Shown: positions 7,720 to 16,523, counted from the stretch's first letter. The stretch is 46,631 nt of DNA from [Clostridium] ultunense DSM 10521 (GCF_000511955.1 NZ_AZSU01000002.1:486751-533381), one strand, 5' to 3'. Program-made: numbers and translations. Notes: generated by a model from the letters alone, not told the origin.

Positions 7720-8706
7720 ATGGGTGACATAATAGTAGAAAACCTCAGCAAAGATTATGTTCTCAAAACTGGGTTTATAAAACAACTTAGGGGGAAGGCA
7801 GAAACTGTCAGTGCGGTTAATGATGTCTCTTTAGTAATAAACGAAGGTGAAGTTCTTGGGTTAGTAGGAGAATCGGGCTGCGGCAAAACTACTTTAGGTA
7901 AAATGTTAGTTAAGATAGAAAGTGCCTCCTCTGGAACTATTATGATTGGAGATAAAAATATTGTAAATATTAGAAGGAAAGAACTATTTGATTTTAGAAA
8001 AGATGTCCAAATGATTTTTCAAGATCCTTATGATTCTTTAGATCCTAAAATGACAGTATATGATATTGTGGCAGAGCCATTACGTTATCTAAAATTAGCA
8101 AAAAATAGTGAAGATATGATAGAGAAGATTTATGAAATGTTGCGTTTAGTAGAGCTTTCTCCACCAGAACAATATGTGAATAGATATCCTCATAGATTAT
8201 CTGGAGGACAGCGACAAAGAGTAGCAATTGCACGGGCACTAATAGTAAATCCTAAGTTTGTTGTCGCTGATGAACCTGTTTCAATGTTGGATGTTTCAAT
8301 TCGAGCAGGCATACTAAATTTACTACAGAAACTTAATCGGGAGAATGGTATTAGCATATTGTTAATTACCCATGATTTGGCAACAGCAAGATTTCTTTCC
8401 CATAGAATTGCAGTAATGTATCTTGGAAAAATTGTAGAATTGATATCTTCTAATAAGTTAATGGAAATGGCTGTACATCCATATACAAAATTACTTCTAT
8501 CATCAGCTCCAGATTTATTTGCAGATACTTCAAATCGTATTGAGATAAAAGGAGAAGCAGCAAGTGCTACAGCCCCTCCAAAAGGTTGCAGATTTTCACC
8601 AAGATGTAATTATGCAATTGCCAGTTGTTTTGAAAAAGAACCAGAATTAACGGAAATAGAAAAGGATCATTTTGTAGCTTGTAACAGAGTTTTTGAAAGG
8701 GAATGA
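7720..8706 (+). CDS. Dipeptide ABC transporter ATP-binding protein (DppF type)
   Basis: Partner ATPase of the preceding gene. Walker A is GESGCGKTT at 50-58, the signature is LSGGQRQRVAIARAL, Walker B is FVVADEPVSMLDVS and the switch is LITHDLATARF. The ADEPVSMLDVSIRAG form is typical of DppF/OppF rather than DppD. A C-terminal cysteine group (GCRFSPRCNYAIASC, then ACNR) is present. Full family length (328). AAGGAGATG precedes the start. Confidence 0.94.
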   Translation: MGDIIVENLSKDYVLKTGFIKQLRGKAETVSAVNDVSLVINEGEVLGLVGESGCGKTTLGKMLVKIESASSGTIMIGDKNIVNIRRKELFDFRKDVQMIFQDPYDSLDPKMTVYDIVAEPLRYLKLAKNSEDMIEKIYEMLRLVELSPPEQYVNRYPHRLSGGQRQRVAIARALIVNPKFVVADEPVSMLDVSIRAGILNLLQKLNRENGISILLITHDLATARFLSHRIAVMYLGKIVELISSNKLMEMAVHPYTKLLLSSAPDLFADTSNRIEIKGEAASATAPPKGCRFSPRCNYAIASCFEKEPELTEIEKDHFVACNRVFERE

Positions 8707-8743
8707 AAAATAAATTTAAGAAATATAACAAGGAGGAATTAAA

Positions 8744-9781
8744 TTGAAAAAGATTACATTAAGTAAAGCACAAGAAGAAAGAGCTGAGGAGTTAATACAG
8801 ACATCTGTTTTTATTGATGGATTATGTGGTAATATCATAAATCCTGAACCACCTGTTATTGAAGGTAAGACATATATTGAACGATTGCTTGAATCTGGGA
8901 TTACAGCACAAAGTATTACATTAGCATCACCTGCAGGTAGCTTTAAGGATGTGTTGAAAGAGATATATAGTTATTATAACTTGTTCAATTACTATCCTGA
9001 TAAAGTTATGCAAATTAATTCAGTATCAGATATTGAAAAAGCTGATAGGGAACACAAGATAGGCGTAATTTTTAGTCTCCAAAATGCAGCACCAATTGGT
9101 AGCGATTTCTATAAATGGAGTATATTAAGCAGATTAGGCTTAAAAATTTGCCAACTTACATATAATGAACCCAATGTTTTTGGACATGGATGTTTGTCTG
9201 ATGAAAACGGGGGTCTTACATTTTATGGTAAGCAAGCTATTAGAGAGATGAATCGTCAAGGAATTGTTGTAGATCTTTCCCATGTTGGAGAAAGAACTAG
9301 CCTTGAAGCTATATCTGCTAGCTCAAAACCTTGCATATTTAGTCATTCAAATGCAAAAACGGTAACGCCATCAAAAAGGAATATAACAGATGAAATGATA
9401 ATAGCTGTATCTAAGAAAGGAGGTTTAGTTGGATTAAGTTCGCATGCATTTTTATGTCATCATGAGGTAGGTGTACAACCAACACTAGAAGACTATATGG
9501 AACATTTCGAATACTTAGCAAATTTAGTCGGTACAGATCATATTGCAATTGGTTCTGATATTTATGAATATTATACAAAGTTTTATTGGGAAACCAAAAC
9601 TAAACTATTATTCAATAGTCCATGGTTCTTTGAAACTGTTTTCAACGCTGATTTAAAACGAGTTGATCAGTATGTAAATATTACACGTGGATTGGTTGCT
9701 ATAGGATTTTCAGATGAAGATATTAAAAAAATATTAGGATTAAACTATTTACGTGTATTTAGAGAAGTGTGGGGAGATTAA
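8744..9781 (+). CDS. Peptidase M19 (renal dipeptidase)-like protein with altered metal-site residues
   Basis: Fold-level match to M19 dipeptidases over the whole 345 residues, with a TTG start behind AAGGAGG. Retained features are VVDLSHVGE (His180), CIFSHSNA (His201), a conserved Arg at 212 and IAIGSDIYE (Asp272). Two hallmarks differ. The usual N-terminal DGHNDLP motif (His-x-Asp ligands) reads DGLCGN at 25-30, and the bridging Glu of the EGGH region appears to be Gln113 in SLQNAAPIG. It has no signal peptide, so it acts in the cytoplasm. Neighbours suggest it works on imported dipeptides or modified dipeptides; activity is uncertain because half of the binuclear site is changed. Confidence 0.8.
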   Translation: MKKITLSKAQEERAEELIQTSVFIDGLCGNIINPEPPVIEGKTYIERLLESGITAQSITLASPAGSFKDVLKEIYSYYNLFNYYPDKVMQINSVSDIEKADREHKIGVIFSLQNAAPIGSDFYKWSILSRLGLKICQLTYNEPNVFGHGCLSDENGGLTFYGKQAIREMNRQGIVVDLSHVGERTSLEAISASSKPCIFSHSNAKTVTPSKRNITDEMIIAVSKKGGLVGLSSHAFLCHHEVGVQPTLEDYMEHFEYLANLVGTDHIAIGSDIYEYYTKFYWETKTKLLFNSPWFFETVFNADLKRVDQYVNITRGLVAIGFSDEDIKKILGLNYLRVFREVWGD

Positions 9782-9814
9782 TACAATAATATTAAAAATA
9801 GGAGGATGACAATT

Positions 9815-11464
9815 ATGAAAAAAACAAAGGTGCTATTACTAATTATGGCCATTTGTATTTTGGTAGTGGGTTGTTCTAACACTGATGTTAGTAATGAAGC
9901 TTCTAAACCTGATGGAGATGTTGAAAAGGGTGAAGAAGTAAGTACTGATGAGCATTTATATGGTGGTTCATTGGTTGTAGCAACAAAACTAGAGCCAAGC
10001 AGTTATGTCTATAACTATACTTGGGATGGAGCGATACCATATATTAATCGAAATATTTTTTCAAAACTTGTTGCTTATGATGAATCTACAGGTGAATTGT
10101 ATGGAGATTTGGCAGAATCATGGAGCAACTCAGATGATCTCAAGACCTATACATTCAATTTACGACAGAATGTTAAATGGCATGATGGAACACCTTTTAC
10201 TTCAGCTGATGTTAAATGGACTATTGAAAGTATTTTAGAATATGGTGAAGGTGCTAATGGATATCAAGTATTATCATTAGTCGATGAAGTTGAAACACCA
10301 GATGATTATACTGTAGTTTTGAAGTTAAAAGAGCCTTCAGGAGTAATGGTAAATAATGTTGCAGATTATTATGGTTTCGATATTTTACCTAAACATTTAT
10401 ATGAAGGAACAGATGTTGACAATAATCCTAATAATTTTAAACCTATTGGAACTGGACCATTTATTTTTGAAGAACATGAAATAGGTAGTCATTGTAAGTT
10501 AATAGCAAATGAGGATTATTTTGGTGATGGTCCCTACTTAGATGAAGTTGTTTTTGTATTTACTCCATCTGAGACTACTGCGATGACTTCTATTGAGGCA
10601 GGTGAAGCAGGATGGATGACTGCATCTCCAGCGTTTGCAGAAATAGAAAGATTGAAAAATGCCAAAGGTGTTGCGGTAGATATGCAACCTACTTCAATAA
10701 CACAGTGGATGGGATTCAATATGGATGGTTCAAGAGAATACGTTTCTGACCCTATTGTTAGAGAAGCAATTTGTTATGCTCTTGATAATGAAGAAATTGC
10801 TGAAAAATTATATATGGGTCTGGTAAAACCTGCAACAAGTTGGTATACAACAATTGTAGACTGGGCAGATAATAAGGATTTAAGGTTACCAGAGACAGAC
10901 ATAGAATATGCAAATAAATTATTAGATGATGCTGGTTATGAAAAGGGAGCAGATGGTTATAGATTTACTCTAACATATAGATGTTTTCCTACATCTATAT
11001 TTGGAACTACAGATATACCCCTTTTTGTACAGCAACAATTAGATGCAGTAGGAATAAAAGTCGAGATCGAACAATATGAATGGGCACTACGGACAGAAAT
11101 GTTAGATAACAAACGAGATTGGGATCTATGTGCTGGCGGTGGAGATAGAGGACCTGATGCTTCAAATTTTGCTAGTTATTTATTATCTAATAGTGCAAGT
11201 AACAAAATGCGATATTATAATGAAGAAATCGATTCGCTTTTTGAGCAAGGTGAACAAGTAGTAAAATATGAAGAAAGAGCACCCTATTATTTCAAAGTTC
11301 AAGAAATAATTTCGAAAGACTTACCAATGTATAATTTCGTTGAATATGCAATTCCTCGTGTATATAATGAAGAATATACAGGATTTTTCTGGCAAGAAAA
11401 TTCAGGGAACTCAGCAAATCATATGGTAAATACCGTTGAGTGGAAAGGTGGAGCACCTAAATAA
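9815..11464 (+). CDS. Dipeptide/oligopeptide-binding lipoprotein (SBP_bac_5)
   Basis: Extracellular receptor of the first peptide transporter. The first 20 residues form a lipoprotein signal (KKTKVLLLIMAICILVVGC) whose VVGC lipobox places the mature Cys on the membrane. The family 5 core includes LAESWSNSDDLKTYTFNLR, VKWHDGTPFTSADVKW and GTGPFIFEEHE. The ATG at 9815 is chosen over 9806 because AGGAGG ends only one base before 9806. Length (549) is normal. The gene sits after the ATPases and dipeptidase, and a strong hairpin follows its stop, which may stabilise the receptor mRNA. Confidence 0.94.
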   Translation: MKKTKVLLLIMAICILVVGCSNTDVSNEASKPDGDVEKGEEVSTDEHLYGGSLVVATKLEPSSYVYNYTWDGAIPYINRNIFSKLVAYDESTGELYGDLAESWSNSDDLKTYTFNLRQNVKWHDGTPFTSADVKWTIESILEYGEGANGYQVLSLVDEVETPDDYTVVLKLKEPSGVMVNNVADYYGFDILPKHLYEGTDVDNNPNNFKPIGTGPFIFEEHEIGSHCKLIANEDYFGDGPYLDEVVFVFTPSETTAMTSIEAGEAGWMTASPAFAEIERLKNAKGVAVDMQPTSITQWMGFNMDGSREYVSDPIVREAICYALDNEEIAEKLYMGLVKPATSWYTTIVDWADNKDLRLPETDIEYANKLLDDAGYEKGADGYRFTLTYRCFPTSIFGTTDIPLFVQQQLDAVGIKVEIEQYEWALRTEMLDNKRDWDLCAGGGDRGPDASNFASYLLSNSASNKMRYYNEEIDSLFEQGEQVVKYEERAPYYFKVQEIISKDLPMYNFVEYAIPRVYNEEYTGFFWQENSGNSANHMVNTVEWKGGAPK

Positions 11465-11481
11465 TAGATTAATTATTTTGG

Positions 11482-11506
11482 GGGTAGGGTGATAATTGCC
11501 CTACCC
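11482..11506 (+). other. Intercistronic hairpin after the receptor gene, no U-tract
   Basis: GGGTAGGG (11482-11489) and CCCTACCC (11499-11506) pair perfectly around a 9-base loop, 17 bases after the receptor stop. No T-run follows, so it is more likely an mRNA 3'-end stabiliser or partial terminator than a full terminator. Confidence 0.65.
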
Positions 11507-11532
11507 AATTAACTTGATGAGGAGGAATATAT

Positions 11533-12744
11533 TTGAAATTATTTTATAATTTTGGATTAATTGATGTTATTAAAAAGGAATATATAGACAATAGTTACAT
11601 GATTGTTGAAGGAGAAAATATAGTTGAAATCGGATCTGGCGATAAACTAACAGAAGAACAAAAGCATAAAGGAATAAATCTTCAAGGCAAAACTGTTATG
11701 CCAGGAATGTTTAATATACATGCACATGCATTGTCCACTCCTATTGCAAATCCAGCGTCTCTTAATTGGGAAGAACCAGCAAAATTTGCGATTAGAGGCT
11801 TAATTCATCTTCAACAACATTTGAAATCCGGCGTAACTTTTGTAAGAGATATGAATGGCAGAAAACAAGTAGAAACTGGTTTGCGAGATGCAATTCGAGA
11901 AAAAATTGCCCTTGGTCCAGATTATTATGTAGCTGGTCAATGCTTAACCATGACTGGAGGACATGGTAGTAATACAGGACGTGAATGTGATGGTCCAATT
12001 GATTGCAAAAAAGCTGCAAGGGAACAGTTAAAGCGTGGAGTAGATTTTATTAAAATAATGGCAACAGGAGGTGTAATGTCTCCTGGGATGAATGAAGATG
12101 AAACCCAATTGGACGAAGATGAAATGGCTGCAGCAATTGCGGAAGCGCATAAAGTTGGGAAAAAAACTGCAGTCCATGCTCATGGTGCATCGGGTATAAA
12201 GAATGCGGTTCGAGCAGGAATTGATTCAGTAGAACATGGTAGTTATCTAGATGATGAATGTATTGAGCTAATGCTTGAAAGAAATACTGCATTAGTACCA
12301 ACCCTTTCCGTGGATTATTATCTATTCAAATACGGGTCTGAACGGGGAGTACCTTCTTACGCTATGGAAAAGGCAAAACGAGCTCATGAAGCACAAATAG
12401 AAGGTTTTCTTAAGGCTTGGGATGCTGGTATACTTATTGGAGTAGGCACAGATGCTGGAACACCATTTAATCCTCACTATGGAACTTATATGGAGTTCGT
12501 TTCAATGGTTGAATTGGGTATACGTCCAATTGATGCTTTGGTGGCTGGAACTATTAACTCTGCCAAAATAGTTGGAGTTGATGAATGGTGTGGAAGTTTA
12601 ACTGTTGGGAAAAAAGCAAATTTTATAGTTTTAGAAGAAAATCCAATGGATAACATTTGGGCACTTAAAAATGTTGATCAAGTATATAAGGATGGGCAAC
12701 TAGTATTAATTCCAGATATTGAGTATCTTCCTCACCTTGAATAA
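11533..12744 (+). CDS. Metal-dependent amidohydrolase, probable Xaa-dipeptidase type
   Basis: Amidohydrolase-superfamily enzyme with an intact binuclear site: His63 and His65 (NIHAHAL), Lys174 for carboxylation (DFIKIMATGGV), His215 and His235 (VHAHG, DSVEHGS) and Asp307 (GVGTDAGTP). The TGGHG and GGVMSP loops resemble the group containing prolidase-like Xaa-Arg/Xaa-Lys dipeptidases related to imidazolonepropionase. It starts at TTG behind GAGGAGG. No signal peptide, so cytoplasmic. Last gene of the first peptide operon; cleavage of imported dipeptides or cyclic/acylated derivatives is inferred. Substrate cannot be read from sequence. Confidence 0.87.
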   Translation: MKLFYNFGLIDVIKKEYIDNSYMIVEGENIVEIGSGDKLTEEQKHKGINLQGKTVMPGMFNIHAHALSTPIANPASLNWEEPAKFAIRGLIHLQQHLKSGVTFVRDMNGRKQVETGLRDAIREKIALGPDYYVAGQCLTMTGGHGSNTGRECDGPIDCKKAAREQLKRGVDFIKIMATGGVMSPGMNEDETQLDEDEMAAAIAEAHKVGKKTAVHAHGASGIKNAVRAGIDSVEHGSYLDDECIELMLERNTALVPTLSVDYYLFKYGSERGVPSYAMEKAKRAHEAQIEGFLKAWDAGILIGVGTDAGTPFNPHYGTYMEFVSMVELGIRPIDALVAGTINSAKIVGVDEWCGSLTVGKKANFIVLEENPMDNIWALKNVDQVYKDGQLVLIPDIEYLPHLE

Positions 12745-12811
12745 ATGTAAGCTTAATTAATATTATAATATAGACAAGTTTGTAAAAATTTATACCCCTT
12801 TAATTTTTTTG

Positions 12812-12850
12812 AATCTAAATACCGCCCGTTTTACGGGCGGTATTTAGATT
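12812..12850. other. Perfect 17-bp hairpin between convergent genes
   Basis: 12812-12828 and 12834-12850 are exact inverted copies with a 5-base TTTTA loop and a GC-rich core (ACCGCCCG). A run of seven T residues lies before the stem at 12804-12810 but none follows on either strand. It probably blocks or terminates convergent transcription, but it is not a textbook terminator. Confidence 0.6.
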
Positions 12851-13156
12851 ACTTATCAATTGCCTTTTCCAATTTATTCATATTGTCATATCGTCCAATT
12901 CCTAAAATTATAGTCACAAACATTACGGCCAATATAGCATAAGAGTATAATACATATGGGGTTACCTGAGTCGCTGAAAGTGGTACAGCACTGTTCTTAG
13001 CAAAGCTAATAGTGTATATAACTGCTGGTGTCCAAGGTAGCGAATATACTAACAAATAGCCAATATACTATGGAGATAATTGCTTCTTCACTAGCCATAT
13101 CCTTAATGATGGTGTCTGCAAAATGTTTTTTGTCCTTTGCAAAAAAAAGAAGGCTA
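12849..13156 (-). pseudogene. Decayed C-terminal fragment of a membrane transporter, with frameshift
   Basis: Minus-strand translation from about 13150 gives FAKDKKHFADTIIKDMAS, then a hydrophobic run ending IVYWL. At about 13054 one extra T shifts the frame, after which LVYSLPWTPAVIYTISF and a membrane helix (VLYSYAILAVMFVTIILGI) continue to the stop at 12849. Joined, this is some 95 residues that look like the last helices of an ion- or substrate-antiporter, possibly an Na+/H+ antiporter relative. The N-terminal part is missing because the foldase gene lies directly upstream. Family assignment is weak; the truncation and frame break are seen directly. Confidence 0.5.
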
Positions 13157-14053
13157 TTATAAGAAGGTTTGTATTTCATATTCTTCAAGTTTATTCTGTA
13201 TCCAAGTATCATATGCACCTTGGAATTTTTCTTGGAACAATATCTCCTTAATCTTATCCTTACTTTCTTCATAATTAGCTTCTTTTGCTTCCTTTTTATC
13301 TTCTACTTTAATAATATGATACCCAAAATCTGTTTTAACAGGATCGCTGACTTCTCCAATTCCTAATGAAAAGGCTGTTTCTTCAAACTCTGTTACCATC
13401 CTTCCTCTTCCAAAGAATCCTAGGTCTCCACCTTGTTGGCTATTGCTAGTATCGGTAGAGTATTCTTTAGCTAACTCTTCAAAACTTTCGCCTTTGGATA
13501 GTTTTTCTTTAACTTCCAATGCAGTTTCTTCTGTTTCAACCAATATATGGCTGGCTTTAACTTCTTCCATTTGATTAAAGGAATCTTTGTTTTCTTTAAA
13601 ATAATCTTTCATTTCTTCATCGGTTATAGGAATTTCCGGTTCTAATAGTTTAGTAAGGTATAGATTCATCTCTATATCTTTTCTCAACTCATCCTCGGAG
13701 AATCCGTAATACTGCAGAGCAGATTCATAGGCTTCTTGGCCTCCTATGGTCTCCACCATTTTATCAATCTGTTCTTTAATCTCGTCTTCAGAGATTTGGA
13801 TATTTTGTTTTTCAGACTCTAATAGTATAATCTTATTAACGATTAGTGAATCTAATGCTCCTTGTCCATTAGCTTTGACTAAAAAGTCGTATAATTCATC
13901 CTTAGTAATTCTTTCACCACCTACGAGGGCTACTACATTTTCCTCTTTTTTATCTTCATTGAAACCTAATTTAACAGTTACTAATGCCCCAACTATTATT
14001 ACAACGGCTATAAGTAATGCAATAATTCTTTTTTTGTTTGTTTGCTCTATCAA
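13157..14053 (-). CDS. PrsA-type peptidyl-prolyl isomerase/foldase, membrane anchored
   Basis: Extracytoplasmic folding helper. Residues 8-28 form a signal anchor (KRIIALLIAVVIIVGALVTV) without a lipobox Cys, so unlike classical PrsA it is likely held by a membrane helix. A SurA-like N-terminal chaperone section spans about 40-155, and a PpiC parvulin domain about 163-255 (VKASHILVETEE, GGDLGFFGRGRM, FGYHIIKVEDKKEA). A short helical tail follows. 298 residues is normal. The start is TTG with AGGTGG seven bases upstream. It is monocistronic and faces away from the mtnA operon. Confidence 0.87.
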   Translation of the reverse strand: MIEQTNKKRIIALLIAVVIIVGALVTVKLGFNEDKKEENVVALVGGERITKDELYDFLVKANGQGALDSLIVNKIILLESEKQNIQISEDEIKEQIDKMVETIGGQEAYESALQYYGFSEDELRKDIEMNLYLTKLLEPEIPITDEEMKDYFKENKDSFNQMEEVKASHILVETEETALEVKEKLSKGESFEELAKEYSTDTSNSQQGGDLGFFGRGRMVTEFEETAFSLGIGEVSDPVKTDFGYHIIKVEDKKEAKEANYEESKDKIKEILFQEKFQGAYDTWIQNKLEEYEIQTFL

Positions 14054-14087
14054 TAATCTTCCACCTTTCTAATATTAATCTTATTTG

Positions 14088-14096
14088 ATTATACCA
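14088..14096 (-). promoter_or_regulatory. Extended -10 promoter for the foldase gene
   Basis: On the minus strand TGGTATAAT is an exact extended -10 element about 35 bases upstream of the foldase start. No clear -35 box is seen, which extended -10 promoters tolerate. Confidence 0.5.
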
Positions 14097-14180
14097 TATA
14101 GTTTTAGTTTATAGATAATTTAATATTGTTTTTTACAATTTCCCATAAATTTGTTTCTGGCTGTAAAAATCAAAAGATTA

Positions 14181-14209
14181 TTTACAGAATTTTCATTAGA
14201 TGATAAGAT
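14181..14209 (+). promoter_or_regulatory. Sigma-A type promoter of the mtnA operon
   Basis: TTTACA at 14181-14186, a 17-base spacer and TAAGAT at 14204-14209 give a good promoter with start near 14216. The leader of about 54 bases is too short for a known SAM riboswitch. Confidence 0.5.
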
Positions 14210-14269
14210 TTAATTATGACATTAAATTTCATCATAAGGTAAATCATTGGATAAGGAGAGAGAGGATAT

Positions 14270-15307
14270 ATGAAAGAAATAAAAACAATTGAATTCAAAG
14301 AAGATATTCTATACTTAATAGACCAAAGGAAACTGCCCCTTTCCTATGAAATATTTGAATGCAGAACTTATAGGGATGTAGATTTTGCAATTACGGATAT
14401 GGTTGTTCGGGGAGCACCAGCCATAGGAGCAACAGCAGCCTATGGAGTAGTTTTAGCTGCAAGGGAGTTTTTAAAGGAGGATAAGGAAAAATTTTTGGCT
14501 AATATGAAAGAAGCCATGGAGTTGTTAAACAGATCAAGACCTACAGCCGTAAATTTAATGTGGGCTATAAAGAGAATGAAAGATCTTATAGAGGAAAATA
14601 AGGACTTGCCCGTAAATGAAATATATAAGAAGATAAAAGAAGAAGCAGATACAATATTAAAGGAAGATATAGAAACCAATAAGAAGATGGCTAAATATGG
14701 GAATCAAATAGTTGGTAAAAAAGCAACTATTTTGACCCACTGTAATACTGGCGCTCTGGCTACTGCAGGATTTGGAACTGCATTAGGAGTTGTTAGGGAA
14801 GCCTTCTATAGTGGAAAAGATATATTGGTCTATGCAGATGAAACCAGACCAAGACTTCAGGGTGGAAGGCTTACTGCTTGGGAATTGGTGCAAGAAGGTA
14901 TTCCATCTAAACTTATTGCAGATAGTGTGGCAGCTACCTTAATAAGGGATGGGAAGATAGATTTAATATTGGTAGGTGCTGATAGAATTGCTTTAAATGG
15001 AGATACAGCTAATAAGATAGGCACCTTTATGTTGTCTGTATTGGCTAAAGAATACATAGTACCCTTCTATATTGTTGCTCCAACTACTACCATAGATTTT
15101 GATATAGAAACAGGAAAAGAAATAGAAATTGAAGAAAGGGGTAGTGAAGAAGTTACCCATATTGAAAACATTAGGATAGCCCCAGAAGGAATAGATGTAT
15201 ACAATCCAGCCTTCGATGTAACTCCTAATGAAAATATTACAGGGATAATTACGGAGAAAGGGATAGTGAAACCTCCTTTTAAAGAGAATATATTGAAACT
15301 TAAATAA
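14270..15307 (+). CDS. mtnA: S-methyl-5-thioribose-1-phosphate isomerase
   Basis: Interconverts 5-methylthioribose-1-phosphate and 5-methylthioribulose-1-phosphate. The eIF2B-like fold is complete, with the substrate motif VRGAPAIGATAAYG at 46-59, catalytic Cys158 in THCNTGALAT and catalytic Asp238 in VGADRIALNGDTANKIGT, closely matching characterised MtnA proteins. 345 residues is typical. A GGAGAGAGAGG site precedes the ATG. No mtnK, mtnP, mtnB, mtnW/X or mtnD is linked; instead a PLP enzyme and class II aldolase follow, which argues against the universal methionine salvage pathway. Some MtnA-like isomerases also act on 5-deoxyribose-1-phosphate. Confidence 0.92.
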   Translation: MKEIKTIEFKEDILYLIDQRKLPLSYEIFECRTYRDVDFAITDMVVRGAPAIGATAAYGVVLAAREFLKEDKEKFLANMKEAMELLNRSRPTAVNLMWAIKRMKDLIEENKDLPVNEIYKKIKEEADTILKEDIETNKKMAKYGNQIVGKKATILTHCNTGALATAGFGTALGVVREAFYSGKDILVYADETRPRLQGGRLTAWELVQEGIPSKLIADSVAATLIRDGKIDLILVGADRIALNGDTANKIGTFMLSVLAKEYIVPFYIVAPTTTIDFDIETGKEIEIEERGSEEVTHIENIRIAPEGIDVYNPAFDVTPNENITGIITEKGIVKPPFKENILKLK

Positions 15308-15321
15308 AAGGGTGATTGAAA

Positions 15322-16509
15322 ATGGATGATAAGAAATATAATTTTAAAACTAGGGCAATACATGCGGGAATGGATGGAAAACATGCTAACAATGCATTGA
15401 ATCCACCAATTTATCAGACCTCTACTTTTGTATTTAACGATATAGACCATGTGGAAAAGGTAATGTCTTTCCAAAGCGATGATTATGTATATACTAGAGG
15501 TAATAACCCTACTCTACGTCTTTTTGAAGATAGGATGGCAGCATTGGAAGAAGGAGAAGGGGCTGTGGCCTTCTCTTCAGGAATGGCAGCTATTAGCTCT
15601 GTACTTTTTTCATTTTTAAAACCAGGAGATAATTTAATAGTACATAAAACACTGTATGGATCAAGCTATAATGTAGCAACGAAATTACTTCCTCAATATG
15701 GCATAGGATGCAAAATAGTCGACTTGACAGATTTAGATAAACTTTCGGATATTATAAACAAAAATACTAGGGTAATATACTTTGAAACACCATCTAATCC
15801 TAATCTTACGGTTTTAGATATTAAACATATCTGTAGTATTGCAAAAGAAAAAGATGTAAAAGTAATAGTTGACAATACTTTTGCAACCCCATATTTCCAA
15901 AGGCCTTTGTCCTTAGGTGTAGATGTAGTAGTTCATAGTGCTACTAAGTATATATGTGGTCATGGTGATGTGGTAGGAGGGGTTGCAGTGTCTAAGGATA
16001 TGGACTATATCCATTACCTGAAATTCGACTATATGTGTGAATTTGGTGGGGTCATGAGTCCCTTTAATGCCTGGCTATTGATTAGGGGATTAAAAACATT
16101 GGGAATTAGGATGAAAGAACATGAAAAAAATGCAATAGAAGTAGCTAAATTTTTAAAAAACCATCCAAAAGTTAGGGAAGTATATTATCCTGGATTAGAA
16201 GATTTTGAAGGCCACAATATAGCCAAAGAACAGATGAGTGGCTTTGGGGCTATGATTAGTTTCGAAATAGATGGGACCTTAGAAAAAGCCAAAAAATTTG
16301 TCAACTCGGTAAAATTAGCCCAGTTAGCCGTATCCCTTGGAGACTGTGAAACATTGATTGAACTGCCAGCAGCCATGACCCATAGGGGATATCCGCAGGA
16401 AGAATTATCTAAATTTGGTTTGACGGAAAGTATGATAAGGATTTCTGTTGGACTGGAGCATTATGAAGATATAATTGGTGATTTGGATAATGCATTATTA
16501 GTAATCTAA
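15322..16509 (+). CDS. Cys/Met-metabolism PLP enzyme (methionine gamma-lyase / O-acetylhomoserine sulfhydrylase family)
   Basis: Fold type I trans-sulfuration enzyme of 395 residues. PLP Lys209 lies in VHSATKYICGHGDVVGG; the cofactor site also includes SSGMAAISS, YTRGNNPT and DNTFATPYFQRP. The ATG at 15322 is preferred over TTG at 15316 because the AAAGGGTG site is then well spaced. The substrate-binding loop reads TLYGSSYNV at 111-119, where classical methionine gamma-lyase has a Cys after TLYG. Between mtnA and an aldolase, it may fix methanethiol or another thiol onto an O-acyl homoserine, or release methanethiol. Which reaction it catalyses is not decidable from sequence. Confidence 0.85.
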   Translation: MDDKKYNFKTRAIHAGMDGKHANNALNPPIYQTSTFVFNDIDHVEKVMSFQSDDYVYTRGNNPTLRLFEDRMAALEEGEGAVAFSSGMAAISSVLFSFLKPGDNLIVHKTLYGSSYNVATKLLPQYGIGCKIVDLTDLDKLSDIINKNTRVIYFETPSNPNLTVLDIKHICSIAKEKDVKVIVDNTFATPYFQRPLSLGVDVVVHSATKYICGHGDVVGGVAVSKDMDYIHYLKFDYMCEFGGVMSPFNAWLLIRGLKTLGIRMKEHEKNAIEVAKFLKNHPKVREVYYPGLEDFEGHNIAKEQMSGFGAMISFEIDGTLEKAKKFVNSVKLAQLAVSLGDCETLIELPAAMTHRGYPQEELSKFGLTESMIRISVGLEHYEDIIGDLDNALLVI

Positions 16510-16523
16510 TGGGAGGAAAAGAT

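Noticed and set aside
14210-14269. A SAM-type riboswitch in front of mtnA
   Set aside because: The leader is only about 54 bases from the predicted transcription start and shows no multi-stem structure or terminator/antiterminator pair.
15067-15474. A 135-codon minus-strand frame across the mtnA/PLP gene junction
   Set aside because: It lies antisense to two well-conserved genes, resembles no family and has no ribosome binding site; it is a reading-frame shadow.
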